Origin: Sphingobacterium bovisgrunnientis
Lineage (GTDB): Bacteria > Bacteroidota > Bacteroidia > Sphingobacteriales > Sphingobacteriaceae
DNA: 64,000 nt
Assembly: GCF_009829085.1 (NCBI RefSeq)
Contig: NZ_WUQY01000016.1
Span: 19,103-83,102 of the forward strand
Reading direction: 5' to 3'
The position numbers and the translations under genes were made by a program. A model generated the notes under the pieces. That model saw only the letters and a program-made list of their open reading frames with translations. It made no database searches and was not told the DNA's origin. Below are positions 7,591 to 16,886 of the stretch, in pieces (position 1 is the first letter of the stretch; each line of letters opens with the position of its first letter).

Positions 7591-10410
7591 CTATTTAAAT
7601 CCAAATTTTCTTGGAAAATACGAAAGTGATAACATGTAATACTGCGTCAATATATTGCTATATCCTGTGGTAAATTCTGTTACGCCATTACTAAAATAAA
7701 TACCCTTATTTTGTCTCAGAAGATCGTATGCTGCAAATTTGAATTCTAAATTATTACCCTTTAACATTCGATAGGTGGTATTCACATTCCAGATGAAAAC
7801 TTCATCCTTGAAATCTCCTGACACATTATAACGTAATGTACCATTAGTATTTAGTGACCAACGTTTGGTCAATGCATAAGACATAGTAATTCCAGAGTTC
7901 CATGCATATGAAGTATAATTATTGGAAGTCTCTTCGTTTAATTTGTCATAACGTTCATAGCGATTTAGATTGTTCTTCCAGCCAATTTGATATTTATCCA
8001 ATACCGTATAATAAAATTCCAACCCGACATTTTGACTATTGTTTAGCATCTCTTGCATTATAGCCCCTACATATTGAAACTTGTTTCCCCAATTTGTTCC
8101 ACTATTAAATTGCAATGAGAAAGTTTGTGTCTTGGAGATCATAAAAGGCTTTTTTCCGTAAAAACTAATAGAATAGACATCCATCGGCTTAGCAATTTGA
8201 GCAACATAGGCTTCTTGCTGATTAGCTGCGTATACAATACTATCGGTCAACCCATTGGTGTATCTACGTATTGATGAGTTCAAATTAATAGAAAAACCAT
8301 ATTGCCGTTGTTGAGTATAGGAACCATTTAATGCGAGTTGATGTACACCTGTTTTCTCCAAAAGTTTATCTGTGCCATAATAGCGATAGGCTGGATTAAT
8401 GTCATCATAAATTGGCTTCATTCGATCCAATAAAGGATATTCTTCGTCGTAATTATAATTCAAAGACAAATAGGAATAAAAAGAATTTTGACGCGAATAA
8501 TTATAGTTAAATCTTAATGAAGGCAAAAAGCTTTGATACCTTAACCTCAAGTTTCTATAATCTAATGTTGACTTATTCTTATCCTTATAAAAACGTCCTG
8601 CTATCGTACTTGAAAAATACAAGCTTGAGTACATCCGACCATATAGATTCTTTGTCTTAAGAGTTTTACCGAATTCAACATATGGTTCATATTCAGCATT
8701 GTTATAATTAGATACATGAGATAGTTCTTGATTTTTTGCAGCTAATGAATTATTAAAGTCTGTTACTATGTTTATCATATCTGAAGCATACCATCTTGCC
8801 CTGGATCCTAATACGAGACCAGTGATTGGATCCCTTAACTTCAAGTCTAGGTGTAAGTTTCGTGAATCCAAATCTTCATTATAATCACGATGATATATCC
8901 GATTAAGATCCTCATTCAAATAATTTTTATAATCACTAAAGGTATATCTCCCATTGTTATTATCCGAAATTCCAGCACGAACATTGAGTGTAGTTGTAAT
9001 CTGATCAATAAATGAGTATTGATTACCCGATCCGCGAACTGAGGTGTTTCGTCCAGCTTTACCGTGAAGCTCTATTGTGGTATTAAATGAAGCACTATTA
9101 CCTACATTACGCGAAGAATTTTCTGCTTCATTTAATGATTTATTATTTACTAGCTCATATTCATTAAATGTTGTGGAAAGACTCTCATTATTATTTTGGC
9201 TAAAATCCATATTACTTCGAACTGTAATCGCTCTTTTTCCCAAATTACTTACAGAATTATTATAACTGATGTTAGCCTCGTGTCGGCGTGCAGTATTATC
9301 ATTGCGAGATCTGTTTGTTCGGAAATTTTCTTGATTCTGTATCGCATCGAGTAATTGTGAAGTAGATTCATTCGTATGTATACTGTTATCCCATCTGTTT
9401 AGAACACTCGCTTTGAATAGGTTTTCTTTTCCTACTTCATTAGTCCCCAAAAAATCATACTGATACCGTCCGCCTAAAACATTCTGTTGCAAGATTCCTG
9501 TTCTCAAAAAATCTGAGTCAAAGTCTGCATTAATACCTATCCCCTTAAACGTCGTATTCTTAAGCAGTTGATCAATATTATTGAGATTTTTATTGACATT
9601 ATTAATGGAATAAGCAACAGTAGTTTGTGTCCTTTTGGTTGATCGATTGAGGTTGAGATGTCCATCATATCTTCTATCAGTTCCACCACCAGCCCCTATA
9701 CTTCCCATCAGTATATTATCCTTGCCTTCTTTCAATATCAAATTCATTTGATATTTTTTATCTTCAGGATCTTCAATCTGCTTTTCCTTGTCACGACTAT
9801 CATATACTTGGACTGTTTTTACCGCTTTTTTATCTATATTTTGAATTGCGGTAGCCATATCGCCTCCAAAAAATGGTTTACCATTGACTAAAACAGAAGG
9901 TATTTCGCGACCATTATACGTAATAGCTCCATCACCCCACACCACCAAACCAGGAAGTCGACGTAATAAATCTTCTACCACCGCATTAGAATCCAATTGA
10001 AAAGCATCTGCATTAAATTCCAACGTATCGCCATTCATCCGAACTGGAGGAATAACATCTACGGCTTCAATTTCATTTTCGAGAAAAGGCATATTAATAT
10101 GTCCTAGATCCAACTCCTGATTTTGCTTTAAGACAAACTCTCGAATAGCTTTCTGATAACCTAAAAAAGTAAACTCAGCAATATATGGTTTATTCATTGC
10201 TAAATCTGTAATTTCAAATTTCCCAAATCGATCTGTTAAACCGACTTTATCTACTGTTTCCTTCCCCTTTTCAAATATAGACACAGAGACTGCACGAAGT
10301 ATATTATTATGTGTGGAATCAATTACAAATCCTTTGATTTTAGCTTGACCAAAAGATTGAAGTGTAAAAAAAAGACTGACTACTACAAGAAGTAAAAAGC
10401 GTAGGTTCAT
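7591..10410 (-). CDS. Large outer-membrane beta-barrel protein (OMP_b-brl_3 type) with CarboxypepD-like N-domain
   Basis: A 939-residue outer-membrane protein. After a signal peptide (about 1-21) comes a CarboxypepD_reg-like domain (about 23-110), a plug-like segment (EDLLRRLPGLVVWGDGAITY, then NGKPFFGGDM and IDKKAVKTVQVYD) and a long beta-barrel rich in Asn, Tyr and Ser ending in LSLSYFPRKFGFK. It resembles TonB-dependent receptors but belongs to the outer-membrane beta-barrel family that lacks the usual SusC signature and has no SusD partner. It begins 6 bases after the beta-propeller gene, so the two are translated as a unit. Substrate unknown; the downstream GH76 gene may point to mannan products. 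Confidence 0.85.
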   Translation of the reverse strand: MNLRFLLLVVVSLFFTLQSFGQAKIKGFVIDSTHNNILRAVSVSIFEKGKETVDKVGLTDRFGKFEITDLAMNKPYIAEFTFLGYQKAIREFVLKQNQELDLGHINMPFLENEIEAVDVIPPVRMNGDTLEFNADAFQLDSNAVVEDLLRRLPGLVVWGDGAITYNGREIPSVLVNGKPFFGGDMATAIQNIDKKAVKTVQVYDSRDKEKQIEDPEDKKYQMNLILKEGKDNILMGSIGAGGGTDRRYDGHLNLNRSTKRTQTTVAYSINNVNKNLNNIDQLLKNTTFKGIGINADFDSDFLRTGILQQNVLGGRYQYDFLGTNEVGKENLFKASVLNRWDNSIHTNESTSQLLDAIQNQENFRTNRSRNDNTARRHEANISYNNSVSNLGKRAITVRSNMDFSQNNNESLSTTFNEYELVNNKSLNEAENSSRNVGNSASFNTTIELHGKAGRNTSVRGSGNQYSFIDQITTTLNVRAGISDNNNGRYTFSDYKNYLNEDLNRIYHRDYNEDLDSRNLHLDLKLRDPITGLVLGSRARWYASDMINIVTDFNNSLAAKNQELSHVSNYNNAEYEPYVEFGKTLKTKNLYGRMYSSLYFSSTIAGRFYKDKNKSTLDYRNLRLRYQSFLPSLRFNYNYSRQNSFYSYLSLNYNYDEEYPLLDRMKPIYDDINPAYRYYGTDKLLEKTGVHQLALNGSYTQQRQYGFSINLNSSIRRYTNGLTDSIVYAANQQEAYVAQIAKPMDVYSISFYGKKPFMISKTQTFSLQFNSGTNWGNKFQYVGAIMQEMLNNSQNVGLEFYYTVLDKYQIGWKNNLNRYERYDKLNEETSNNYTSYAWNSGITMSYALTKRWSLNTNGTLRYNVSGDFKDEVFIWNVNTTYRMLKGNNLEFKFAAYDLLRQNKGIYFSNGVTEFTTGYSNILTQYYMLSLSYFPRKFGFK

Positions 10411-10416
10411 GGATGG

Positions 10417-11607
10417 CTATTTTAATTTGAAACGAACAATAATAGGATTATTGTATTTTCCAAGATTGGCGTACTCCTTGCGCATCGTATGCCCTTCCAA
10501 TTTAGACTTTTCCTTAGCAGAAAGGACATGATGTGGAAAGATAAATGAATACAGATAATCTCCATCTGCAAATAATTCATTTACATCCAAAAAATTAAGG
10601 TAATCATTGGATGCATCAGGAAGAATATTATCCAATCCATACGTTTGCTTCGTTTTCAAATTATAAGCAAGCCACATCGGATTATGAAATCGCTGTGCTT
10701 TAAATATGAGATAATCTTTATATGGAAATACTTGATTTAAAGCATACACAACCATGTTATTCTGGTTAAAATAGTTATAACTTTTCATAAAATCTTCTGA
10801 ATCCAAACCAGCAGATTTTGCTTTATTGAGATCAAAGGTGTTTCGGAGTGGTAACACTAACTCATATATTTTATTTATACCGAAGGAATCTAACTCAAAA
10901 ACTTTGGTATTGTAGCCTGCCGTTAAATAGGCTTTACCTTTATACACTTTCGACAAATCACTAGATGCCATAAATTGTCGAATGGAATCCGAAACATTGT
11001 ATTTTAAAATTACAGAGTCATTATACAGAAGGATATCTTGCTTCTTTCGCTTTTCTGATTGATATACACCATAAAACTTATAATCCGCATCACCAATATT
11101 GATTTGACCTTGCACATATTGGCCGAATCCATCATCTTTTACATTTTGATTTGATCTTGACATTGTATCTATTAGATTACCCATAAGGTCTACACGTGCT
11201 TTAAATTCTCCGTGCTCAAGAATAAAATGTCCCTCTCCTTTTTGGATACTAAAAAATGCCTGTTTTGCACCATCATAAGGAGATTTGAAACCGTCAATCT
11301 TTGTAATCTTTTTTATGAATGAACCATCAGCATTATATAAAAAGAAGTATCCTTCATTGGATGTAACAATGCCTATTCTACCTTCATGAATAACAACATC
11401 TGAAATATAATTTATTAGGTCATTTTTTCCACCTTGCAAAGGTATATACTCCAAATCCGTCAACATCTCAGATACTTTACCGCCCTGAGTTTGTTCGAGG
11501 ACAACACGAAGTTTTTCAACAGGTATTTTATCATCATAGATAAGCCGTTGTGCTTGACATAAATTAATTATGAGAAATAAGGTTATTAAGAGGGAATAAG
11601 CTCGCAT
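10417..11607 (-). CDS. 6-bladed beta-propeller domain protein, secreted
   Basis: A 396-residue protein with a signal peptide (cleavage near residue 19-20, CQAQ). The segment MLTDLEYIPLQGG followed by repeated strand patterns (RIGIVTSNEGYFFLYNADGSFIKKI cut here to EGYFFLYNADGSFIKKI) is the start of the Bacteroidota 6-bladed beta-propeller family. Such proteins commonly lie beside outer-membrane receptors; their biochemical role is not established. It is the first gene of a minus-strand unit with the barrel gene (6-base gap) and then GH76. There is no lipobox. It may act as an outer-membrane partner of the barrel, which is inference. Confidence 0.75.
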   Translation of the reverse strand: MRAYSLLITLFLIINLCQAQRLIYDDKIPVEKLRVVLEQTQGGKVSEMLTDLEYIPLQGGKNDLINYISDVVIHEGRIGIVTSNEGYFFLYNADGSFIKKITKIDGFKSPYDGAKQAFFSIQKGEGHFILEHGEFKARVDLMGNLIDTMSRSNQNVKDDGFGQYVQGQINIGDADYKFYGVYQSEKRKKQDILLYNDSVILKYNVSDSIRQFMASSDLSKVYKGKAYLTAGYNTKVFELDSFGINKIYELVLPLRNTFDLNKAKSAGLDSEDFMKSYNYFNQNNMVVYALNQVFPYKDYLIFKAQRFHNPMWLAYNLKTKQTYGLDNILPDASNDYLNFLDVNELFADGDYLYSFIFPHHVLSAKEKSKLEGHTMRKEYANLGKYNNPIIVRFKLK

Positions 11608-11762
11608 TCGTAAGGATATTTAAGTTATTGGTTACTTGATACATTTGTATGATTCACAATAAATGAAAAAGTTTAATTTGAAAAAACAAATTATTTATTG
11701 ATGCTCAATATAGATAAAAAAATCAACTACGTACTCCACAAGACCACATGGTTCATTTTCCG

Positions 11763-11770
11763 TACATTTG
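11763..11770 (+). promoter_or_regulatory. Promoter -7 box TACATTTG for the FAH-family gene
   Basis: TACATTTG matches the Bacteroidota -7 consensus TAnnTTTG and lies 19 bases before the ATG at 11790. No clear -33 TTTG is visible at the expected distance. Confidence 0.5.
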
Positions 11771-11789
11771 TATTAAAACATAATATTCC

Positions 11790-12401
11790 ATGAAAATAAT
11801 TGCCATTGGTAGAAACTACATAGATCACGCTAAAGAATTAAATAATCCAGTTCCGGAAACCCCTGTTATCTTTATGAAACCTGATACAGCGGTGCTAAAA
11901 GACAACAAAGATTTTTATTACCCTGAATTTTCTTCGGATGTACATTATGAATGTGAAGTTGTATTTCGTATTTGCAATGAGGGAAAACATGTGTCGAAGA
12001 AATTTGCCCATAAATACTACGATGCTATTGGCTTGGGCATTGATTTCACCGCGCGAGATATTCAAGCAAAACATAAAGAAAAAGGATTGCCTTGGGAACT
12101 GGCGAAAGCTTTCGATCATTCTGCGGTAATGAGTCATCTAATTCCCAAGGAAGAATTTGAAAATCTTTCAAATATTAATTTCTCCTTGAAAAAAAATGAA
12201 GAAATCGTACAATCCGGCAATACAGGAGACATGATCTTTGATATTGATTCATTAATCGTGTATATATCCAAATTTATTACCCTTCGCAAAGGTGATTTGA
12301 TCTACACCGGAACTCCTGTTGGTGTGGGTTCAATCAAAATTGGCGACAAATTTGAAGGATACATCGGTGAAAAACTGATGTTCACAACACAAATTAAATA
12401 A
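11790..12401 (+). CDS. Fumarylacetoacetate hydrolase (FAH) family protein
   Basis: A 203-residue single-domain protein with the FAH fold signatures: IGRNYIDHAKEL at the N-terminus, PVIFMKPDTAVL, YECEVVFRI with metal-binding acidic residues, GLGIDFTARDIQ, AFDHSAVM, and the C-terminal GDLIYTGTPVGVG. Members hydrolyse C-C bonds in acylpyruvates or decarboxylate/hydrate 2-oxo acids using Mg2+ or Mn2+. The short form fits acylpyruvase or oxaloacetate-tautomerase-like members, but the substrate cannot be told. The M23 peptidase gene starts two bases after the stop, indicating a two-gene operon of unrelated housekeeping functions. Confidence 0.9.
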   Translation: MKIIAIGRNYIDHAKELNNPVPETPVIFMKPDTAVLKDNKDFYYPEFSSDVHYECEVVFRICNEGKHVSKKFAHKYYDAIGLGIDFTARDIQAKHKEKGLPWELAKAFDHSAVMSHLIPKEEFENLSNINFSLKKNEEIVQSGNTGDMIFDIDSLIVYISKFITLRKGDLIYTGTPVGVGSIKIGDKFEGYIGEKLMFTTQIK

Positions 12402-12402
12402 C

Positions 12403-14121
12403 ATGAAAAAATTAGGTTTGCTGTTTGGAATACTAAGTTCATGCTTAGCACTTCATGCACAAAACAAAGACATAATAACTTCTAGAACTTATCCACAAGG
12501 CTATTTTCGCAATCCACTGAATATTGCTATGGATGCCTCAGGGACTTTTGGAGAGTTAAGAAGCACACATTTTCATGCGGGCGATGATTACCGCACACAG
12601 CAAAAAATAGGACTTCCATTACATGCAGCAGCCGAAGGTTTCGTTTCGCGTGTGCGTGTGCAGATTGGTGGTGGCGGTAATTCGGTTTATATCGATCATC
12701 CAAATGGCTTCTCTTCGGTATATCTGCATATGGATACATTCAATGAAGCGCTAACTAAGATTGTTCGAGCGGAACAATATAAGCAACAGCGTTTTGATGT
12801 GGATATTACGTTGACCGCGGATCAAGTCAAACTTACCAAAGGTCAATTTATCGGAAATGCTGGGAATACTGGTGGTTCTGGAGGACCACATCTGCATTTT
12901 GAAATTCGCGACACAAAAACAAAACGTCCCTTGAATCCACAATTATTCGGTTTACGATTTGCGGATAAGTTCAATCCGACGATTAACGGAATCATGCTAT
13001 ACAATCTAAATGACGACTTATTCAATGAGTTTACACCTCGCAAATATTATGCTGTCAAAAGTATTGGTTCTGGACGTTACAACTTAGCGCAAACCTCTCT
13101 TGTTCCAACTTCTGGAAAATTTGGGTTAGGTATCAATTCTGTGGATAGACACCGTGCTGGTGGTTTTCAAAACGGCGTATATTCCATTGAACTTTTTGTG
13201 GACGGAAAACTTATTTCAGCTGCTGTGTTTGAAGAATTAGATTTCAATACTTCTAGAGGAATTCATTCCTATATCGATTATCCACACTGGAAAAAAACAA
13301 AAGCAAAAATTCAAAAATCTTTTAAAGATCCTGGAAATCGAATAGAAATATTCAAAACCTTGAATAATGACGGCATTATTGAGTTGGATCAAACTAAAAT
13401 ATACGATGTCAAATATGTGGTAAAAGATGTGGCTGGAAATTGCAGTGAATTGAATTTTAAAATCGACAATAAAGTTATGGAGAATGCTACTCCAACACCT
13501 TTGAAAGGAAAACTTTTAGAATACAATTCAAAACACACAATTACAACTGAAAATATAAAAGTTGAAATTCCTGAAGGTGTACTATACAGCAACTTGGATT
13601 TTATCTACACAGAATCACCACAATTACCAAACAGTTATTCTGCTTTGCATAAAGTCCACAATACGTTGACACCTTTATTTTCTGCGTATTCGTTGTCAAT
13701 CAAGCCTACCAATCTTCCGACACATTTGGAAAGCAAAACCCTTATCGCTTCGGTAGATGGTGGTTCGGAAGGTGGAAAATTTGAAAACGGCTGGGTAACG
13801 GTAAATACGAGAAATTTTGGTGATTTTTATGTCGCTGTTGACACTATCGCACCTACGATTACTGCTCGAAATTTGGTAAATGGGAAAAATATTTCTACAC
13901 AAAGAAAAATTGATTTTACGATTGCAGATAATTTTTCAGGTATACAATCCTTTAATGGTTACATCGATGGCAAATGGGTGTTGATGGAATATGATTCAAA
14001 AAACAGACATGTATGGCATCGTTTTGAGTCCTCATTAGCCAAAGGCGAACATACTTTCAAATTGGTTGTTAAAGATTGGAAAGATAACGAACGAATTTAC
14101 GAAGCAAAGTTTATTAGATAG
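12403..14121 (+). CDS. M23 family metallopeptidase (LytM-type murein endopeptidase-like), exported
   Basis: A 572-residue exported protein with a signal peptide (cleavage after HAQ, residue 20). The M23 domain is at the N-terminal end (about 33-185): STHFHAGDDYR supplies the first Zn ligands (H58 and D62 in HxGxD) and GGPHLHFEIRD the HxH motif. The remaining 380 residues are beta-rich and look like Ig-like or sandwich modules, a common Bacteroidota arrangement. All catalytic ligands are present, so a peptidoglycan cross-link endopeptidase is likely. It follows the FAH-family gene with one intervening base. Confidence 0.9.
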   Translation: MKKLGLLFGILSSCLALHAQNKDIITSRTYPQGYFRNPLNIAMDASGTFGELRSTHFHAGDDYRTQQKIGLPLHAAAEGFVSRVRVQIGGGGNSVYIDHPNGFSSVYLHMDTFNEALTKIVRAEQYKQQRFDVDITLTADQVKLTKGQFIGNAGNTGGSGGPHLHFEIRDTKTKRPLNPQLFGLRFADKFNPTINGIMLYNLNDDLFNEFTPRKYYAVKSIGSGRYNLAQTSLVPTSGKFGLGINSVDRHRAGGFQNGVYSIELFVDGKLISAAVFEELDFNTSRGIHSYIDYPHWKKTKAKIQKSFKDPGNRIEIFKTLNNDGIIELDQTKIYDVKYVVKDVAGNCSELNFKIDNKVMENATPTPLKGKLLEYNSKHTITTENIKVEIPEGVLYSNLDFIYTESPQLPNSYSALHKVHNTLTPLFSAYSLSIKPTNLPTHLESKTLIASVDGGSEGGKFENGWVTVNTRNFGDFYVAVDTIAPTITARNLVNGKNISTQRKIDFTIADNFSGIQSFNGYIDGKWVLMEYDSKNRHVWHRFESSLAKGEHTFKLVVKDWKDNERIYEAKFIR

Positions 14122-14265
14122 AGCAAAGAATAAAGACTTAAAGAGCAAAGATTAAGGACTAAGTCACTTTTATTACTAGTTAACGGGTAATGAAGTGATG
14201 ATGTTATCAAGGTCACACTATTTCAAGTTAACTAGATAACAAGTTCACTATAAAACTATAAAAAC
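14122..14265. repeat. Intergenic low-complexity CAAAGAnTAA repeats and a long-range inverted repeat
   Basis: Two tandem variants of a GAGCAAAGA-TTAA-GAC unit lie at 14122-14160. A related CAAAGATTAA stretch lies on the other strand near 24485-24540. In addition CTAGTTAAC (14176-14184) is inverted as GTTAACTAG (14227-14235). No gene is present. These resemble the short AT-rich intergenic repeats seen in many Bacteroidota genomes; their function is unknown. Confidence 0.35.
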
Positions 14266-14733
14266 ATGGCAAATTTAGAAATAGGAACAAAAGCACCAGA
14301 TATAATCGCTAAAAATCAAGCAGGCGAAACCATAAAACTTTCAGATTTTTTGGGCAAGAAAGTAATATTGTATTTCTACCCAAAAGACAATACACCGGGA
14401 TGTACTACTGAAGCATGTAACTTCAGAGATAATTACCAATTCTTATTAGGCAAAGGATTTGAAGTGTTGGGTGTAAGCATCGACAGCGAACAGTCTCATC
14501 AAAAATTCATCGCAAAATTTGAATTGCCTTTCAACCTATTAGCGGACGAAGACCAAAAAATCGTAAATGATTACGGCGTATGGGTGGAGAAAAACATGTA
14601 TGGCAAGAAATATATGGGAACTGCGCGTACGACATTTGTCATTAACGAAGAAGGAATTATCGAACACATCATTAAAAAAGTAGACAATAAAAACGCTTCT
14701 CAGCAGATTTTGGATTTATACTCTGGATCATAG
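14266..14733 (+). CDS. bcp: Thioredoxin-dependent thiol peroxidase (peroxiredoxin Q/BCP)
   Basis: A 155-residue peroxiredoxin. The motif YPKDNTPGCTTEACNFRD places the peroxidatic Cys at 46 and the resolving Cys at 51, the five-residue spacing of atypical two-Cys BCP enzymes. FELPFNLLADE and the C-terminal TTFVINEEGII are also typical. It reduces hydrogen peroxide and organic hydroperoxides in the cytoplasm with electrons from thioredoxin. A MepB-like gene starts 8 bases after the stop and is probably co-transcribed. Confidence 0.95.
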   Translation: MANLEIGTKAPDIIAKNQAGETIKLSDFLGKKVILYFYPKDNTPGCTTEACNFRDNYQFLLGKGFEVLGVSIDSEQSHQKFIAKFELPFNLLADEDQKIVNDYGVWVEKNMYGKKYMGTARTTFVINEEGIIEHIIKKVDNKNASQQILDLYSGS

Positions 14734-14741
14734 TAAATCAG

Positions 14742-15245
14742 ATGATTGAAGAATTACTATTTCTAGATGTTAAGATTTTAAAAAATCTCGATTTACAAAT
14801 TTGCAATCTCCATAGAGAAGATGAGTGTGTAGAATATTTGGGTTTCAATTTTACCATTGGAACCCAAAACTATAAGTTCAGAAAAGCCAAAATAACACCA
14901 AAAAAAATTGGTCAGTTTGTAACTTTATGGAAGAGAAATACAAGTGGCACTACAGAACCTTTTCATTATTCAGATCCGTTCGACTTTTATATTATAGCGA
15001 CGAATGATGACGCTAAAAAAGGAATCTTTATCTTCTCCAAACAAGCCCTTCGCGAAAATAAAATTTTGAAGGATATTCATGATGGCAAACGAGGTTTCAG
15101 AATTTATCCATCATGGGATAAACCTGTAAGCAAACAAGCTATCAAAACACAAATATGGCAAGTTCCCTATTTTATTGATATAACAGAAGATACGCCTTTG
15201 GTGGCTGAGAAATTCATAGCACTGATTAATTCTAATTACCAATAA
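14742..15245 (+). CDS. MepB family protein
   Basis: A 167-residue cytoplasmic protein. The pattern EYLGFNFTIGTQNYKFRKAK, then KIGQFVTLWKR, PFHYSDPFDFYII, GIFIFSK and a C-terminal QAIKTQIWQVPYFIDI is that of the MepB family, named after the third gene of the Staphylococcus mepRAB multidrug locus. Its biochemical role is unknown. No MepA efflux pump or MepR regulator is nearby; the gene follows bcp with an 8-base gap, which suggests a stress-related context at most. Confidence 0.75.
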   Translation: MIEELLFLDVKILKNLDLQICNLHREDECVEYLGFNFTIGTQNYKFRKAKITPKKIGQFVTLWKRNTSGTTEPFHYSDPFDFYIIATNDDAKKGIFIFSKQALRENKILKDIHDGKRGFRIYPSWDKPVSKQAIKTQIWQVPYFIDITEDTPLVAEKFIALINSNYQ

Positions 15246-15254
15246 ATCTTTACT

Positions 15255-15286
15255 TTTGCCACTTTGATAACCTTTCTATATATTTG
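15255..15286 (+). promoter_or_regulatory. Promoter of glyS: TTTG, 20 bases, TATATTTG
   Basis: The -33 TTTG (15255-15258) and -7 TATATTTG (15279-15286) are 20 bases apart, matching the Bacteroidota sigma-ABfr consensus. The ATG begins 6 bases after the -7 box, so the transcript should be leaderless or nearly so. Confidence 0.7.
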
Positions 15287-15292
15287 CTTCTT

Positions 15293-16762
15293 ATGAGCAA
15301 ACAAACAGACGACTTTTTCAAAAACATTATATCACACGCTAAAGAATACGGGTTTGTATTCCCTTCAAGTGAGATTTATGACGGTTTGAGTGCCGTATAT
15401 GATTACGGACAATTAGGTTCAGAACTAAAAAATAACCTGAAGACATATTGGTGGAAATCCATGGTGCAATTGAACGAAAACATTGTAGGTATTGATGCCG
15501 CAATTTTCATGCACCCCACGACTTGGAAAGCTTCTGGGCACGTAGATGGATTCAACGATCCAATGATCGATAATAAAGATTCAAAAAAACGTTACCGTGC
15601 AGACCAATTGATCGAAGATAAAATCGATCGTTATGAAAAAGACGGTAAAACAGATAAAGCAGCTCAATTACAACAAGACTTAGACGATGCATTGAATGCA
15701 GACGATTTAGCGCGTTTGAAAACAATCATTGAAGATCATAATATTGTTTGTCCAATCTCAGGCACTAAAAATTGGACTGAAGTTCGTCAGTTTAATTTGA
15801 TGTTTGATACCCAAATGGGCGCGATGGCAGATGGAGCGGAGAAAGTATATTTACGCCCAGAGACAGCGCAAGGTATCTTTGTAAACTTCTTGAACGTTCA
15901 GAAAACAGGAAGAATGAAAATTCCTTTTGGTATTGCTCAGATTGGTAAAGCTTTCCGTAATGAAGTCATTGCGCGTCAGTTTATCATGCGTATGCGCGAG
16001 TTCGAACAAATGGAGTTGCAATTCTTTGTACGTCCAGGTACTGAAATGGAATGGTACGCAAAATGGAAAGAAACACGATTGAAATGGCATTTAGCTTTAG
16101 GAGCAGATCCAGCAAAATACCGTTACCACGATCACGCTAAGTTAGCGCATTACGCGAATGCCGCTGTAGATATCGAATACGAATTCCCATTTGGTTTCAA
16201 AGAAGTTGAAGGTATTCACTCCCGCACAGATTTCGACTTAAAACAACATCAAGAATTTTCGAAAAAGAAAATGCAATATTTCGATCCAGAGATCAATCAA
16301 AACTATATTCCTTATGTAGTTGAGACGTCAATTGGTTTGGATCGTCTATTCTTGACAGTATTAGCCAATTCTTTGGTTCACGAAGATCTTTCGACAGAAG
16401 AAAAACAAGATTCACGTGTCGTATTGAAATTCCATCCAGCTATTGCACCTGTGAAAGCTGCGGTATTGCCATTGACTAAGAAAGATGGTCTTCCAGAGAA
16501 AGCGCGTGAAATCATGGCTAAATTGAAATTGGATTACAATATTCAATACGATGAGAAGGATGCGATTGGTAAGCGTTACCGTCGTCAAGATGCTATCGGA
16601 ACGCCATACTGTATCACAGTAGATCACCAATCTCTAGAAGACAATATGGTAACTATTCGTCACCGTGATTCGATGGAGCAAGAACGCGTTGCAATCGCTG
16701 AGTTAAGCCGCATTATAGGTGAGCGCGTTAGTTTAACAGGTTTGTTAGAACAACTAGCATAA
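15293..16762 (+). CDS. glyS: Glycyl-tRNA synthetase (eukaryote/archaea-like single-chain form)
   Basis: A 489-residue class II synthetase of the homodimeric type (GlyQS/GRS1), which charges tRNA-Gly. Visible are the N-terminal FFKNIISHAKEYGFVFPSSE, YDYGQLGSELKNN, the substrate loop YLRPETAQGIFVNFLNV, motif 2 (FRNEVIARQFIMRMREFEQM), motif 3 (SIGLDRLFLTVLAN), and a C-terminal anticodon-binding domain from about residue 385. I start at ATG 15293; the in-frame TTG at 15284 lies on the -7 promoter box and would add only MLL. A terminator follows. Confidence 0.97.
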   Translation: MSKQTDDFFKNIISHAKEYGFVFPSSEIYDGLSAVYDYGQLGSELKNNLKTYWWKSMVQLNENIVGIDAAIFMHPTTWKASGHVDGFNDPMIDNKDSKKRYRADQLIEDKIDRYEKDGKTDKAAQLQQDLDDALNADDLARLKTIIEDHNIVCPISGTKNWTEVRQFNLMFDTQMGAMADGAEKVYLRPETAQGIFVNFLNVQKTGRMKIPFGIAQIGKAFRNEVIARQFIMRMREFEQMELQFFVRPGTEMEWYAKWKETRLKWHLALGADPAKYRYHDHAKLAHYANAAVDIEYEFPFGFKEVEGIHSRTDFDLKQHQEFSKKKMQYFDPEINQNYIPYVVETSIGLDRLFLTVLANSLVHEDLSTEEKQDSRVVLKFHPAIAPVKAAVLPLTKKDGLPEKAREIMAKLKLDYNIQYDEKDAIGKRYRRQDAIGTPYCITVDHQSLEDNMVTIRHRDSMEQERVAIAELSRIIGERVSLTGLLEQLA

Positions 16763-16787
16763 TAGCGATTCCTCTACAATAAAATTG

Positions 16788-16823
16788 AAAGAGTAGCATA
16801 ATTGCATTTGCTACTCTTTTTTT
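16788..16823 (+). terminator. Terminator after glyS
   Basis: AAAGAGTAGCA pairs with TGCTACTCTTT (11 bp, ten-base loop) and is followed by a run of T. Confidence 0.85.
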
Positions 16824-16837
16824 GTTTTTTATCTTTG
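16807..16837 (+). promoter_or_regulatory. Promoter of the coiled-coil protein gene
   Basis: TTTG (16807-16810), 19 bases, TATCTTTG (16830-16837). The -33 element lies in the loop and right arm of the glyS terminator. The expected leader is about 45 bases. Confidence 0.6.
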
Positions 16838-16886
16838 TGTTAAACTTTTTGACTGCTTCATTAGTCAAAATATACATATAAGAACG

